Below, one piece after another: positions 14,047-19,648 of a DNA stretch of 19,648 nt. The stretch lies in NCBI GenBank assembly GCA_032111745.1, contig JAULUH010000483.1, forward strand, positions 1 through 19,648. Reading direction: 5' to 3'. A model generated the notes under the pieces. The model saw only the letters and a program-made list of their open reading frames with translations, had not been told where the DNA came from and made no database searches. Position 1 is the stretch's first letter. Each line of letters begins with the position of its first letter. This DNA is from JAULUH01 sp032111745. GTDB lineage: Bacteria > Chloroflexota > Anaerolineae > JAAEKA01. Made by a program: the position numbers and the translations under genes.

Positions 14047-14150
14047 AATTGGTAGCTTGGTGATTGGTAAACTGGTAGAGTGGTCACACGTGCTCAAGAC
14101 GATACGCCGGTTGAACTCACCGATCTACCAATCTACCATTCACCAGATTA
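14047..14150 (-). repeat. Heptad array B between SnoaL-like and VOC genes
   Basis: On the + strand units of 7-8 bp built around TTGGTAG fill 14047-14085, and inverted units (CTACCAAT-like) fill 14115-14150, ending in the stop codon of the SnoaL-like gene (14148-14150). In mRNA sense, the gene's TAA is followed by TGA, TAG, TAG and TGA at offsets 8, 15, 23 and 31, again giving stops in all frames. ATTGGTA (14063-14069) and TACCAAT (14126-14132) are one perfect pair; pairing overall is imperfect. Confidence 0.7.
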
Positions 14151-14543
14151 GCCGTTGAGCTGCGCCATCAAGCCGGCCTGATCCCACACATCCCACAGTT
14201 CGGCGATCTTGCCGTCCTTGACGTGGAAGATGGTGATGCCGATCATCTTCACGCTCTTGTTGGTGGCGGGCATGCCGAAGAAGTCGCCGGTGTGCGTGCC
14301 TGTGGCCGACCAGCGGCTGACGACCTTCTCGCCCTGGATGAGCTGATCTTCCACCGTGTAGTGCAGGTCAGGAAAAGCCGTCAGCAGCAGGCCAACAAAG
14401 CCTTTCCCGATGTCACGGTGCGGAATAGTGTCGGCGTTGACGTGGCCGACGTAGGTCTCAGCCATGGCGTCATTCCACAGGTCCAGGTTGTTCTCGTTGT
14501 ACACCTGGTAGAACTTATTGATCGGATCCATGATGTTCGACAT
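14148..14543 (-). CDS. SnoaL-like ester cyclase/polyketide cyclase-fold protein
   Basis: The 131-aa product is a NTF2-like SnoaL-fold protein of the 'ester cyclase' type. The core TAFPDLHYTVEDQL, the GTHTGDFFGMPATNK segment and a C-terminal DVWDQAGLMAQL are hallmarks; the protein at 18251-18664 shares all three, so the two are paralogues. Family members catalyse aldol cyclisation, hydrolysis or isomerisation, but many have no known reaction. The start at 14543 is chosen because AGGAG precedes it by 8 nt; a longer frame to 14609 adds unlike residues. It follows the DJ-1/PfpI gene and is followed by repeat array B. Confidence 0.85.
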   Translation of the reverse strand: MSNIMDPINKFYQVYNENNLDLWNDAMAETYVGHVNADTIPHRDIGKGFVGLLLTAFPDLHYTVEDQLIQGEKVVSRWSATGTHTGDFFGMPATNKSVKMIGITIFHVKDGKIAELWDVWDQAGLMAQLNG

Positions 14544-14575
14544 GTTGTTCACTCCTCGTTGCAGTTTAGCTCGAG

Positions 14576-14671
14576 CCGGATCGATGATCCGGCGGTTGTG
14601 TTGTGCCAAAGGCTTCGGACGTCGCCAGACTTAGCGCCGGAAATGACCTGATCCCGGCGACTTCCGAAGTC
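14576..14671. repeat. Inverted repeats in the DJ-1/SnoaL-like gap
   Basis: This gap has inverted repeats but no heptad stop ladder. CCGGATC/GATCCGG (14576-14592, 3-nt loop) forms a short hairpin. A 14-base arm at 14613-14626 pairs with 14656-14669 with one mismatch (30-nt loop). The right arm includes the palindrome GACTTCCGAAGTC (14659-14671). They could act as a processing or termination structure between the two genes. Confidence 0.7.
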
Positions 14672-14680
14672 TGATTGGCG

Positions 14681-15250
14681 TCAGCGTTCGTTCAACAGCT
14701 CGATGATCTTGCGGGCGAACTGATGGCAGTGGCCGCCCGTGCGGGCCGTGACCAGGTCGCCATCCACCACCACGTCCTGGTCGGTGTAAATGGCGCCCAT
14801 ATTGCGGATGTCGCCGTAGAGGTTGGGATGGCCTACCACGGGCCGCCCCTTCACCAACTCCGGCGCGGTGGAGATCAGCCACATGCCGTGGCAGATGATC
14901 CCCTTGAGGATCGTGGGCTCGGCAAAGGCCCGCTGCACGAACTCCGTGGCCGGGGCCAGCTTGCCCAGCTCCTCGCTGTAGCGCAGCCGGTCGGAGACGA
15001 AGGCCGACGGTACGATGATCGCATCGTAGCTGCGCAGCTCCTCGTCGCTCATGCCCTCGAAGCTCTCGCCGCAGTGGAAGGGGACCTTGTACTCGTGGCC
15101 GGTGAAGGTCAGCCCCGGCTGGCCCCACAGGCGGCTCAGCCAATGCACGTCGTAACCTTCCTCCGCGAAGCGATGCTCGTAGTAGAAGATCTCCTTCTCG
15201 TAGAAGTCGCTCTCAATCAGGATGCCGATTTTCTTGCTGTGTGATGCCAT
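14681..15250 (-). CDS. DJ-1/PfpI family protein
   Basis: The 189-aa protein has the DJ-1/PfpI flavodoxin-like fold. The nucleophile elbow reads GIICHGMWLIS with C120 and H121, the glutamate near the N-terminus is in ILIESDFYE (E13), and the C-terminal DGDLVTARTGGHCHQFARKII is typical of PfpI-type amidases/hydratases. Such proteins act as proteases, glyoxalase III/deglycases, isonitrile hydratases or chaperones; which applies here is not evident. GGAG with 7-nt spacing precedes the ATG. It lies between two SnoaL-like genes, with repeat array D upstream and inverted repeats downstream. A cluster role in detoxifying or hydrating a reactive carbonyl is possible given the neighbouring VOC protein. 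Confidence 0.9.
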   Translation of the reverse strand: MASHSKKIGILIESDFYEKEIFYYEHRFAEEGYDVHWLSRLWGQPGLTFTGHEYKVPFHCGESFEGMSDEELRSYDAIIVPSAFVSDRLRYSEELGKLAPATEFVQRAFAEPTILKGIICHGMWLISTAPELVKGRPVVGHPNLYGDIRNMGAIYTDQDVVVDGDLVTARTGGHCHQFARKIIELLNER

Positions 15251-15270
15251 AGGTTCGCTCCATGCGAAAC

Positions 15271-15345
15271 GCGTAACGAAGTAACAAGTAATGCGTGATG
15301 CGTAACCAGAGTGCGCATGCGGAGGCTGTTACGCATGAGCTCTTA
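15271..15345 (-). repeat. Heptad array D (GCGTAAC-like) between SnoaL-like and DJ-1 genes
   Basis: On the + strand GCGTAAC-like 7-8-bp units fill 15271-15306 and inverted TTACGC-like units end in the stop codon of the SnoaL-like gene (TTA at 15343-15345). In mRNA sense, the gene's TAA is followed by TCA at offset 7 and TAA at offset 14. ATGCGTAAC (15298-15306) and GTTACGCAT (15328-15336) are a perfect 9-bp inverted pair. The repeat unit is different from that of array A but has the same 7-bp period. Confidence 0.75.
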
Positions 15346-15735
15346 CGCCAGACTCCCATCAGGATACTGCACCATCCCCGCAAAGTGGATGGCGATCTTG
15401 CCGTCGCGCAGGACCCAGCTGTCGGCGAAGCGCATCTCGGACTTCTGGCCGCCGGCGGTCATGGTGATCTGCTCGGTGATCATCAGGGTCTGCGGGTCGT
15501 CGGTCTCGCCCCAGAAGACGATGTCCGTCTCCAGGCCATCGATGCCGAGAATCCCCTGCATGTGCTCGCGCAGCCGCTCGCGGCCCTTGTAGATGATCGG
15601 CTCCTTCATGAAGCTGCTGATCAGCAGGCAGTCGTCGGTGTACTGGTCCAGCAGCGCCTCGATGTTCTTGTCCAGGATGAACTGGATGTGCTCGCGGTAC
15701 ATGCGGCCCAGGGGGGTGTCGGGTACGTTCTTCAT
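15343..15735 (-). CDS. SnoaL-like/NTF2-fold protein
   Basis: The 130-aa product has a NTF2-like fold profile: an N-terminal helix pair (GRMYREHIQFILDKNIEALL), DQYTDDCLL, a helix around RERLREHMQGIL, and C-terminal strands (MRFADSWVLRDGKIAIHF) typical of SnoaL-like or ketosteroid-isomerase-like proteins. It is more distant from the two ester-cyclase-like paralogues in the run. The start at 15735 is supported by GGAG with 9-nt spacing; the longer frame to 15792 reads into repeat array E. The family includes isomerases, dehydratases and cyclases, and no catalytic pair can be assigned by eye. Confidence 0.8.
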   Translation of the reverse strand: MKNVPDTPLGRMYREHIQFILDKNIEALLDQYTDDCLLISSFMKEPIIYKGRERLREHMQGILGIDGLETDIVFWGETDDPQTLMITEQITMTAGGQKSEMRFADSWVLRDGKIAIHFAGMVQYPDGSLA

Positions 15736-15769
15736 GACAAATAGTCTCCAATTGCTTGAGTTGGTGCTT

Positions 15770-15846
15770 GCGTAACTCGTAATGCCTAACACGTAACCCG
15801 GAACGCACTTGCCACGCGTACTCCGGTTACGAGTTACGACTTACGC
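15770..15846 (-). repeat. Heptad array E (CGTAACT-like) between GMC and SnoaL-like genes
   Basis: On the + strand CGTAAC-like units (15771-15798) are followed by inverted TTACGA-like units ending in the GMC stop codon (TTA at 15841-15843). In mRNA sense TAA occurs at offsets 0, 7 and 14, the first being the gene's own stop, so each frame gets one. CGTAACTCGTAA (15771-15782) and TTACGAGTTACG (15827-15838) are a perfect 12-bp inverted pair around a 44-nt loop. Confidence 0.85.
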
Positions 15847-17367
15847 TGTTAGGATCATCTCCGCCGCGCGCCAGCCAATCATGAACGCCGGCGCCACCGT
15901 GTTGCCGCTGGTGACGGTGGGCATGACCGAGGCATCGACGACACGCAGGCCCTCGACGCCGTAGACGCGCAGTTGCGGGTCGACCACGGCCATGGCGTCG
16001 CGGCCCATCTTGGCCGTGCCGGCCGGATGCCACAGGGTCGAGCTCTGCGAGCGGATGAAGCCCTCCAGGTCGGCGCCGGCGCCGGGCAGGATCTCGACCT
16101 CGTTCAGGTCGCTGAAGGCCGGCGTGTTGGCGATGGCCCGGATGGTCTCGATCACCTGCACGAAAGCCTGCACGTCGGCCGGCTGGCTCAGGTAGTTGGG
16201 GTTGATCACCGGTGCATCCAGCGGGTTGGCCGAGCGCAGCGTCACCTGGCCGATGCTGAAGGGCTGCACCAAGATGGGCAGGAAGATGCAGGCGGCGAAG
16301 GGAATGTTCAGGATCGGCGCCAGCGGCGCAGGGATGCTGGGCGTGAAGTTGAGCTGCATGTCGGGCGGCGCTGCGTCCATGCCCGCGCGGGTGCGCAGGA
16401 ATAGCACGTTGCCGGTCAGCAGCGTGGTCATGGGCGAATCGGTCTTGCGCTTGAACACCACGGGAAGCTGCACATGGTCTTGCAGGTTCTGGCCCACGCC
16501 CGGCAGGTCGGCCACCACGTCGATGCCGTGTTCCACCAGGTGCGCGGCCGGACCGATGCCTGACAGCATCAGCACCTTGGGCGACTGCAAGGCCCCGGCG
16601 CTGACGATCACCTCACGGCTGGCCCGCGCCTGCTTCAGCTCGCCGCCTTGGAGGTACTCCACGCCGACGGCCTTCTTGCCCTCGAACAACACACGCGTGG
16701 CGTGGGCGCCAGTCTCGACAGCGAGGTTAGGCCGGCCCAGGATCGGGGTCAAGAAAACGGTGGCTGCGCTGGCCCGCCGGCCAGCCGGGTCGATGTGGAA
16801 CTGCAACAGGCCCGCGCCGTTCTCCTGCCGTGCGCCGTTGGTGTCCCAGTACGGGCCGTCGTAGCCCACCTGGGTTGCGCCGACCATGAACTCCTCAGAA
16901 ACCATCACCGGGTCGGGGCAATCCACTACCGGGATCGGGCCGCCAGCGCCATGGGCCTCGGACTCGCCGCCGGCGTAGTCCTCCAGCGCCTTGAAGGCTG
17001 GCAGCACGTCGTCATAGCTCCAGCCGTCCGCGCCCAGCGCGTTCCACATGTCGTAGTTGAGCCGGTTGCCGCGCACGTACATCATGGCGTTGACCGAGGT
17101 GCTGCCGCCCAACACCTTGCCCTGGTTGATGGTGAGATTGCGGCCGGCCATGCCCGGCTGCGCCTCGGTGCCGAGGGTCCAGTCGATCTCAGAGCCCCAC
17201 AGCGTCACGAAGCCGCCGGGATCGGCGATGGCCGGGTTGGTGTCGGCGACGCCGGCCTCCAGCACCAGCACGCGAATGGACGTGTCGGCGCTCAAGCGAT
17301 TGGCTACCACGGCGCCGGATGCGCCGCTGCCAATGATGATGTAGTCAAAAGACTGGTGTGAAGTCAT
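15841..17367 (-). CDS. GMC family FAD-dependent oxidoreductase (choline dehydrogenase-like)
   Basis: The 508-aa flavoenzyme oxidises an alcohol or sugar. The FAD-binding Rossmann motif GSGASGAVVANRL is at 13-25, with VLVLEAG at 34-40; GMC signature 1 region GKVLGGSTSVNAMMYVRG at 83-100; signature 2 GALQSPKVLMLSGIGP at 258-273; active-site H447 in LWHPAGTAKMG; and N489 in SGNTVAPAFMIG, where glucose oxidases have histidine and choline-dehydrogenase-like enzymes asparagine. No signal peptide is seen, so it is cytoplasmic. The start at 17367 is chosen for AGGAG at 6-nt spacing. It is the only clear redox enzyme of the run, and its product is probably what the SnoaL-like, VOC and AGE proteins act on; that link is inference. 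Confidence 0.94.
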   Translation of the reverse strand: MTSHQSFDYIIIGSGASGAVVANRLSADTSIRVLVLEAGVADTNPAIADPGGFVTLWGSEIDWTLGTEAQPGMAGRNLTINQGKVLGGSTSVNAMMYVRGNRLNYDMWNALGADGWSYDDVLPAFKALEDYAGGESEAHGAGGPIPVVDCPDPVMVSEEFMVGATQVGYDGPYWDTNGARQENGAGLLQFHIDPAGRRASAATVFLTPILGRPNLAVETGAHATRVLFEGKKAVGVEYLQGGELKQARASREVIVSAGALQSPKVLMLSGIGPAAHLVEHGIDVVADLPGVGQNLQDHVQLPVVFKRKTDSPMTTLLTGNVLFLRTRAGMDAAPPDMQLNFTPSIPAPLAPILNIPFAACIFLPILVQPFSIGQVTLRSANPLDAPVINPNYLSQPADVQAFVQVIETIRAIANTPAFSDLNEVEILPGAGADLEGFIRSQSSTLWHPAGTAKMGRDAMAVVDPQLRVYGVEGLRVVDASVMPTVTSGNTVAPAFMIGWRAAEMILTA

Positions 17368-17440
17368 GATCTGCTCCTGATGCTGCAGGTCCATTCTCGC
17401 TCGGGCCGGTCTGTGCGCAGCCTGCCCGCACTGCTCGAGC

Positions 17441-17453
17441 CGGTCACTGACCG
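17441..17453. repeat. Short palindrome between the membrane-protein and GMC genes
   Basis: CGGTCACTGACCG is a 13-bp palindrome with 6-bp arms and one central base, 12 bp after the stop of the membrane-protein gene. The gap has no heptad ladder. It may be a small operator or a weak RNA stem. Confidence 0.35.
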
Positions 17454-17464
17454 TGCGATCCGTC

Positions 17465-18154
17465 TTACTTGCCCGCGGCTGCCGCCGCCTGCTGCTGTTT
17501 GGCCGTCGCCTGCGCAGCCAGGGCCTTGGCCTTCATCTCCATCAGCCGCCGGGCGTTCCAGAAGACCAACAGCGCACAGGTTACCAGCACCAGCACGGTG
17601 TGAATGGCCCAGGGCTCGGCCGCTTGCCAGCGCAGCGTTACTGTGGCGATGTAGATGACGGCCAGCAGGAAGTAGGTGCCGGAGCGCAACAGGTGGCCGC
17701 GCACGTCCGCGGCGCGCTCGCTGCGTTCCGGCCCCTGGATTTGGCGCAGCCGGTAGCCGTGCCAGGCGGCCATCATGGCATGGAATAGCGCCAGGCCCAA
17801 CATGAAGTAGTAGTAGTCGGGTGGATGGCCAGCCAGAAAGGCGAAGCTGAAGATCATGTACAGCACCGAAAAGCGCGCCACGTCGAACAGGAAGACACTG
17901 TAGTCCAACGTGTAGGGAAAGCGTTCGATCAGCAGGCTGTACGACAGCCAGACCGCCACCACGAAGAATAAGGTGGCAATGAACGACACGATGACCAGCG
18001 CATGACCAGGCGTCGACCAGTCGAATGTGGGATTGGTGGTGAGCTGAAACGTCACCATCAACTCTCGGAAGAAGGTCACCAGCATCACCGAGAAGAAGAA
18101 GGTGATGAGCGTCGGCAGGCGCTGCAAGTATCTGGCGAGCGGATCTGGGTTCAT
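17465..18154 (-). CDS. Six-helix integral membrane protein of unknown function
   Basis: I do not recognise a family. The 229-aa product has six likely transmembrane helices (about 14-36, 50-72, 86-108, 113-131, 156-175, 182-200) and a cytoplasmic tail rich in alanine, glutamine and lysine. Aromatic residues are frequent, notably DYYYF at 113-117. The start at 18154 (MNPDPLARYL) is preceded by GAGG at 4-nt spacing; the longer frame to 18226 reads through repeat array F and is rejected. Located between a SnoaL-like gene and the GMC gene, it could carry a substrate or electrons, or sense something; nothing in the sequence decides. Confidence 0.8.
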   Translation of the reverse strand: MNPDPLARYLQRLPTLITFFFSVMLVTFFRELMVTFQLTTNPTFDWSTPGHALVIVSFIATLFFVVAVWLSYSLLIERFPYTLDYSVFLFDVARFSVLYMIFSFAFLAGHPPDYYYFMLGLALFHAMMAAWHGYRLRQIQGPERSERAADVRGHLLRSGTYFLLAVIYIATVTLRWQAAEPWAIHTVLVLVTCALLVFWNARRLMEMKAKALAAQATAKQQQAAAAAGK

Positions 18155-18171
18155 GCGGCCTCGCGTTCCTG

Positions 18172-18253
18172 GGTGATCGGTGATCGGTGATCGGTGAACG
18201 GCGTCAGAGAACGGACTTCCGATCACCGATCACCGAATACCGCCTACCGTTCA
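18172..18253 (-). repeat. Heptad array F (ATCGGTG) between SnoaL-like and membrane-protein genes
   Basis: The unit is the same as in array A, 4.6 kb away. On the + strand GGTGATC units run from 18172 to about 18200; the inverted units run to the stop codon of the SnoaL-like gene (18251-18253). In mRNA sense, TGA, TAG, TAT, TGA and TGA occur at offsets 0, 7, 14, 21 and 28. CGGTGATCGGTGATCGG (18178-18194) and its exact reverse complement (18219-18235) give a 17-bp stem with a 24-nt loop. Confidence 0.88.
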
Positions 18254-18664
18254 GCTCTTCAACTGCTCGATCAGACCCCAGTCGTCCCAGTTGGCCCAGG
18301 CTTCTTTGATCTTGCCGTCGACCACGTGGTACATGACCAGGCCTTTCCACGTGGCCCGCTTGCCCGTGGCCGGGATGCCGGCGAAAGTGCCAGTGTGGGT
18401 GCCGGGCGCCGCGAAGCGCACGACCACCATGTCGTCTTCGGCTACCATGTTGACAATGCTCAAGTCCAGGTCGGGGAAGGCGGTGTAGAGCATGTCCATC
18501 TGATTGTGCAGGGCATCCGCGCCGGCGATGGCCTCGGGCACGGCCGAACGGTCGATGTAGAAGCCGGGCGCCGTGAACTGTGTGAATTTGCTGAAGTCTC
18601 TTTCGACCAGGATCGCCTGCACGTAGCCGCGCACGAGTTCCTTGTTCTGTTCGATGTTGCTCAT
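18251..18664 (-). CDS. SnoaL-like ester cyclase-fold protein
   Basis: The 137-aa product is a SnoaL-type NTF2-fold protein with TAFPDLDLSIVNMV, GTHTGTFAGIPATGK and a C-terminal NWDDWGLIEQL, all shared with the protein at 14148-14543, and even a similar N-terminus (MSNI). The paralogues probably act on related compounds. AAGGAG lies 7 nt before the ATG. Its start overlaps the stop of the alpha/beta hydrolase gene by 4 bp (18661-18664), so the two are translationally coupled, and repeat array F begins at its stop codon. Confidence 0.87.
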   Translation of the reverse strand: MSNIEQNKELVRGYVQAILVERDFSKFTQFTAPGFYIDRSAVPEAIAGADALHNQMDMLYTAFPDLDLSIVNMVAEDDMVVVRFAAPGTHTGTFAGIPATGKRATWKGLVMYHVVDGKIKEAWANWDDWGLIEQLKS

Positions 18665-19251
18665 GAAGATTCTCCTTGTCCACCGAAGTGGTCTAGCAAT
18701 GTTTGCAGAATGATCGGGTATCTTGGGCCGTTGAAGTGCTGCCCGCCGGGAACCAGCACCACCTCGGCACCCAAGCGATCCTGCCAGGCGGCCGTATTGG
18801 CGCGCCAATCCGAGGTGTGCGGGTCGTTGTCGGACATGATGACCACCACCCGGTTGCTGGCAGCCTGCTGGGCGCGGGCCAGGTCGAAGGGCATGTCGAT
18901 CCACGGCAGCAGGCTGTCCCACGGCGAGTCGGTCCAGAACCAGCCGGCCACGCACAGCGCGCCGGCCACATGGACGCCCTCAGGCAGCTCGGCCAGGGCC
19001 CGCAGCACCGCCTGGCAGCCGACGCTGTGGCCGACGATCACCGTCTGCGCCAGCTCAGCCGGATCATTGCCGAGCAACTGCCTGACCCTGCTCGTCCAAG
19101 CCGGGATTGTTGGCAGGCCCGGGTCGGGCATGGCAGCCACCACGACTGGGGCGAAGGGCTGTGGCTCCCGGGCGCTCAGCTCCGCCGTGATCCAGGGGTA
19201 CCAGTCGCTGGCCGGCGTGCCAGACCAGCGCGGGATGATGATCAACCGCAT
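18661..19251 (-). CDS. RBBP9/YdeN-type alpha/beta hydrolase
   Basis: The 196-aa protein is a small alpha/beta hydrolase of the RBBP9/YdeN kind (serine hydrolase). The nucleophile elbow GHSVGCQAVL gives S76, the acid is D143 in MSDNDPHTS, and the base is H172 in GGQHFNGP; the N-terminal IIIPRWSGTPASDWYPW strand-loop is typical of the family. It would hydrolyse an ester, thioester or amide in the cytoplasm. It begins 3 bp after the stop of the upstream SnoaL-like gene and overlaps the next gene by ATGA, so the three form a tight block. The substrate is unknown. Confidence 0.88.
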   Translation of the reverse strand: MRLIIIPRWSGTPASDWYPWITAELSAREPQPFAPVVVAAMPDPGLPTIPAWTSRVRQLLGNDPAELAQTVIVGHSVGCQAVLRALAELPEGVHVAGALCVAGWFWTDSPWDSLLPWIDMPFDLARAQQAASNRVVVIMSDNDPHTSDWRANTAAWQDRLGAEVVLVPGGQHFNGPRYPIILQTLLDHFGGQGESS

Positions 19252-19254
19252 GCG

Positions 19255-19647
19255 CTAGCCTTCGTAGAGCATCTTGATGCCATCGATCTGGCGCATCAAG
19301 CCCATCACGTCGTTTTCGACGATGGCCTTGACGAACTTGCCCTCCGGCGAGAACCAGAAGAAGGTCACGCCGTCGATGGACACGTTGCGGTTGCTGCCCG
19401 GCACGTTGCGCCAGGTGCCCACGTGCTTGCTGCTCATGGTCCACCAGCAGGCGCCCTTCGTGTCGTCGGCCACCACGTCGTTGGGGACGTAGGTCAGGCC
19501 CTCGAACGCGATGCGGTTGCGGATCACCATCTGGCGGAAGCCCTCGATGGTATCGGTGCGGGTGAAGGCCAGGATGAAGGCGAAGTTGGGGTCGATCAAT
19601 TCCTCGATCGTGTCCATATCGCCCTTGCTCCAGATCTCGCTCATGAA
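19255..19647 (-). CDS. SnoaL-like/NTF2-fold protein, 5' end probably outside window
   Basis: The visible 130 codons end with a TAG at 19255-19257. Although an ATG occurs at 19644, the frame is open to the window edge and the sequence reads FMSEIWSKGDMDTIEELIDPNF, which aligns with the middle of the first helix of SnoaL-like proteins (commonly F-x-E-x-W-x-x-GD). The real start is therefore probably beyond the window. Strand segments TFFWFSPEGKFVKAIVENDVMGLMRQI fit the NTF2-like fold. It is the fourth such protein in the run and lies 3 bp before the hydrolase gene. Confidence 0.8.
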   Translation of the reverse strand, partial: FMSEIWSKGDMDTIEELIDPNFAFILAFTRTDTIEGFRQMVIRNRIAFEGLTYVPNDVVADDTKGACWWTMSSKHVGTWRNVPGSNRNVSIDGVTFFWFSPEGKFVKAIVENDVMGLMRQIDGIKMLYEG

Positions 19648-19648
19648 A

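Noticed and set aside
14029..14097. N-terminal extension of the VOC protein to an ATG at 14097
   Set aside because: The extra residues are translated repeat array B; the GTG at 14028 has a strong ribosome site and begins the fold.
15736..15792. Longer start for the SnoaL-like protein at 15343-15735
   Set aside because: The extension is encoded by repeat array E sequence and lacks a ribosome site.

Overview
The window is GC-rich bacterial chromosome with densely packed genes. Gene content (an RsbU/RsbW/STAS partner switch, GlgX, a GMC oxidoreductase with SnoaL-like proteins, a MNT/HEPN module, short tandem-repeat hairpins between genes) and base composition would fit an uncultivated Chloroflexota lineage (Anaerolineae/Caldilineae type). 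That placement is a guess; no rRNA or marker gene is present.

Left part (1-6133, mostly + strand): the C-terminal end of a CPA2-type cation/proton antiporter; an ammonium transporter (amt) behind a promoter with a perfect dyad centred near -43; an unrecognised 328-aa protein directly downstream of amt, where a PII gene would often sit; a gene-poor, less GC-rich stretch carrying a MNT nucleotidyltransferase/HEPN RNase pair with an ATGA overlap; a DUF1697 gene on the opposite strand; and a DUF4337 membrane protein with its own promoter.

Middle (6222-11509, - strand): one apparent operon, read from high to low coordinate: STAS antagonist, glycogen debranching enzyme GlgX, second STAS antagonist, RsbW-like ATPase, then a large pseudo-receiver/GAF/SpoIIE phosphatase. 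This is a complete anti-sigma partner-switching set with a carbohydrate enzyme embedded in it and no sigma factor in view.

Right part (11642-19648, - strand): a run of ten co-directional genes: SnoaL-like (cut by the window edge), alpha/beta hydrolase, SnoaL-like ester cyclase, six-helix membrane protein, GMC oxidoreductase, SnoaL-like, DJ-1/PfpI, SnoaL-like, VOC/glyoxalase-fold protein, and an AGE-family (sugar 2-epimerase fold) protein. It looks like an oxidative small-molecule or sugar-modifying pathway; the substrate cannot be read from sequence.

The most unusual signal is in the gaps of this right-hand run. Five gaps carry approximately 7-bp tandem arrays that start exactly at the stop codon of the preceding gene and continue as a ladder of stop-like triplets (TAA/TGA/TAG) every 7-8 nt, so that stops fall in more than one frame (all three in three of the arrays). 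Each is followed by an inverted copy that can fold back on it. The best example contains a perfect 68-bp palindrome (13527-13594). The repeat unit differs between gaps (ATCGGTR, GCGTAAC-like, GGTAGATT-like), yet the architecture is the same.
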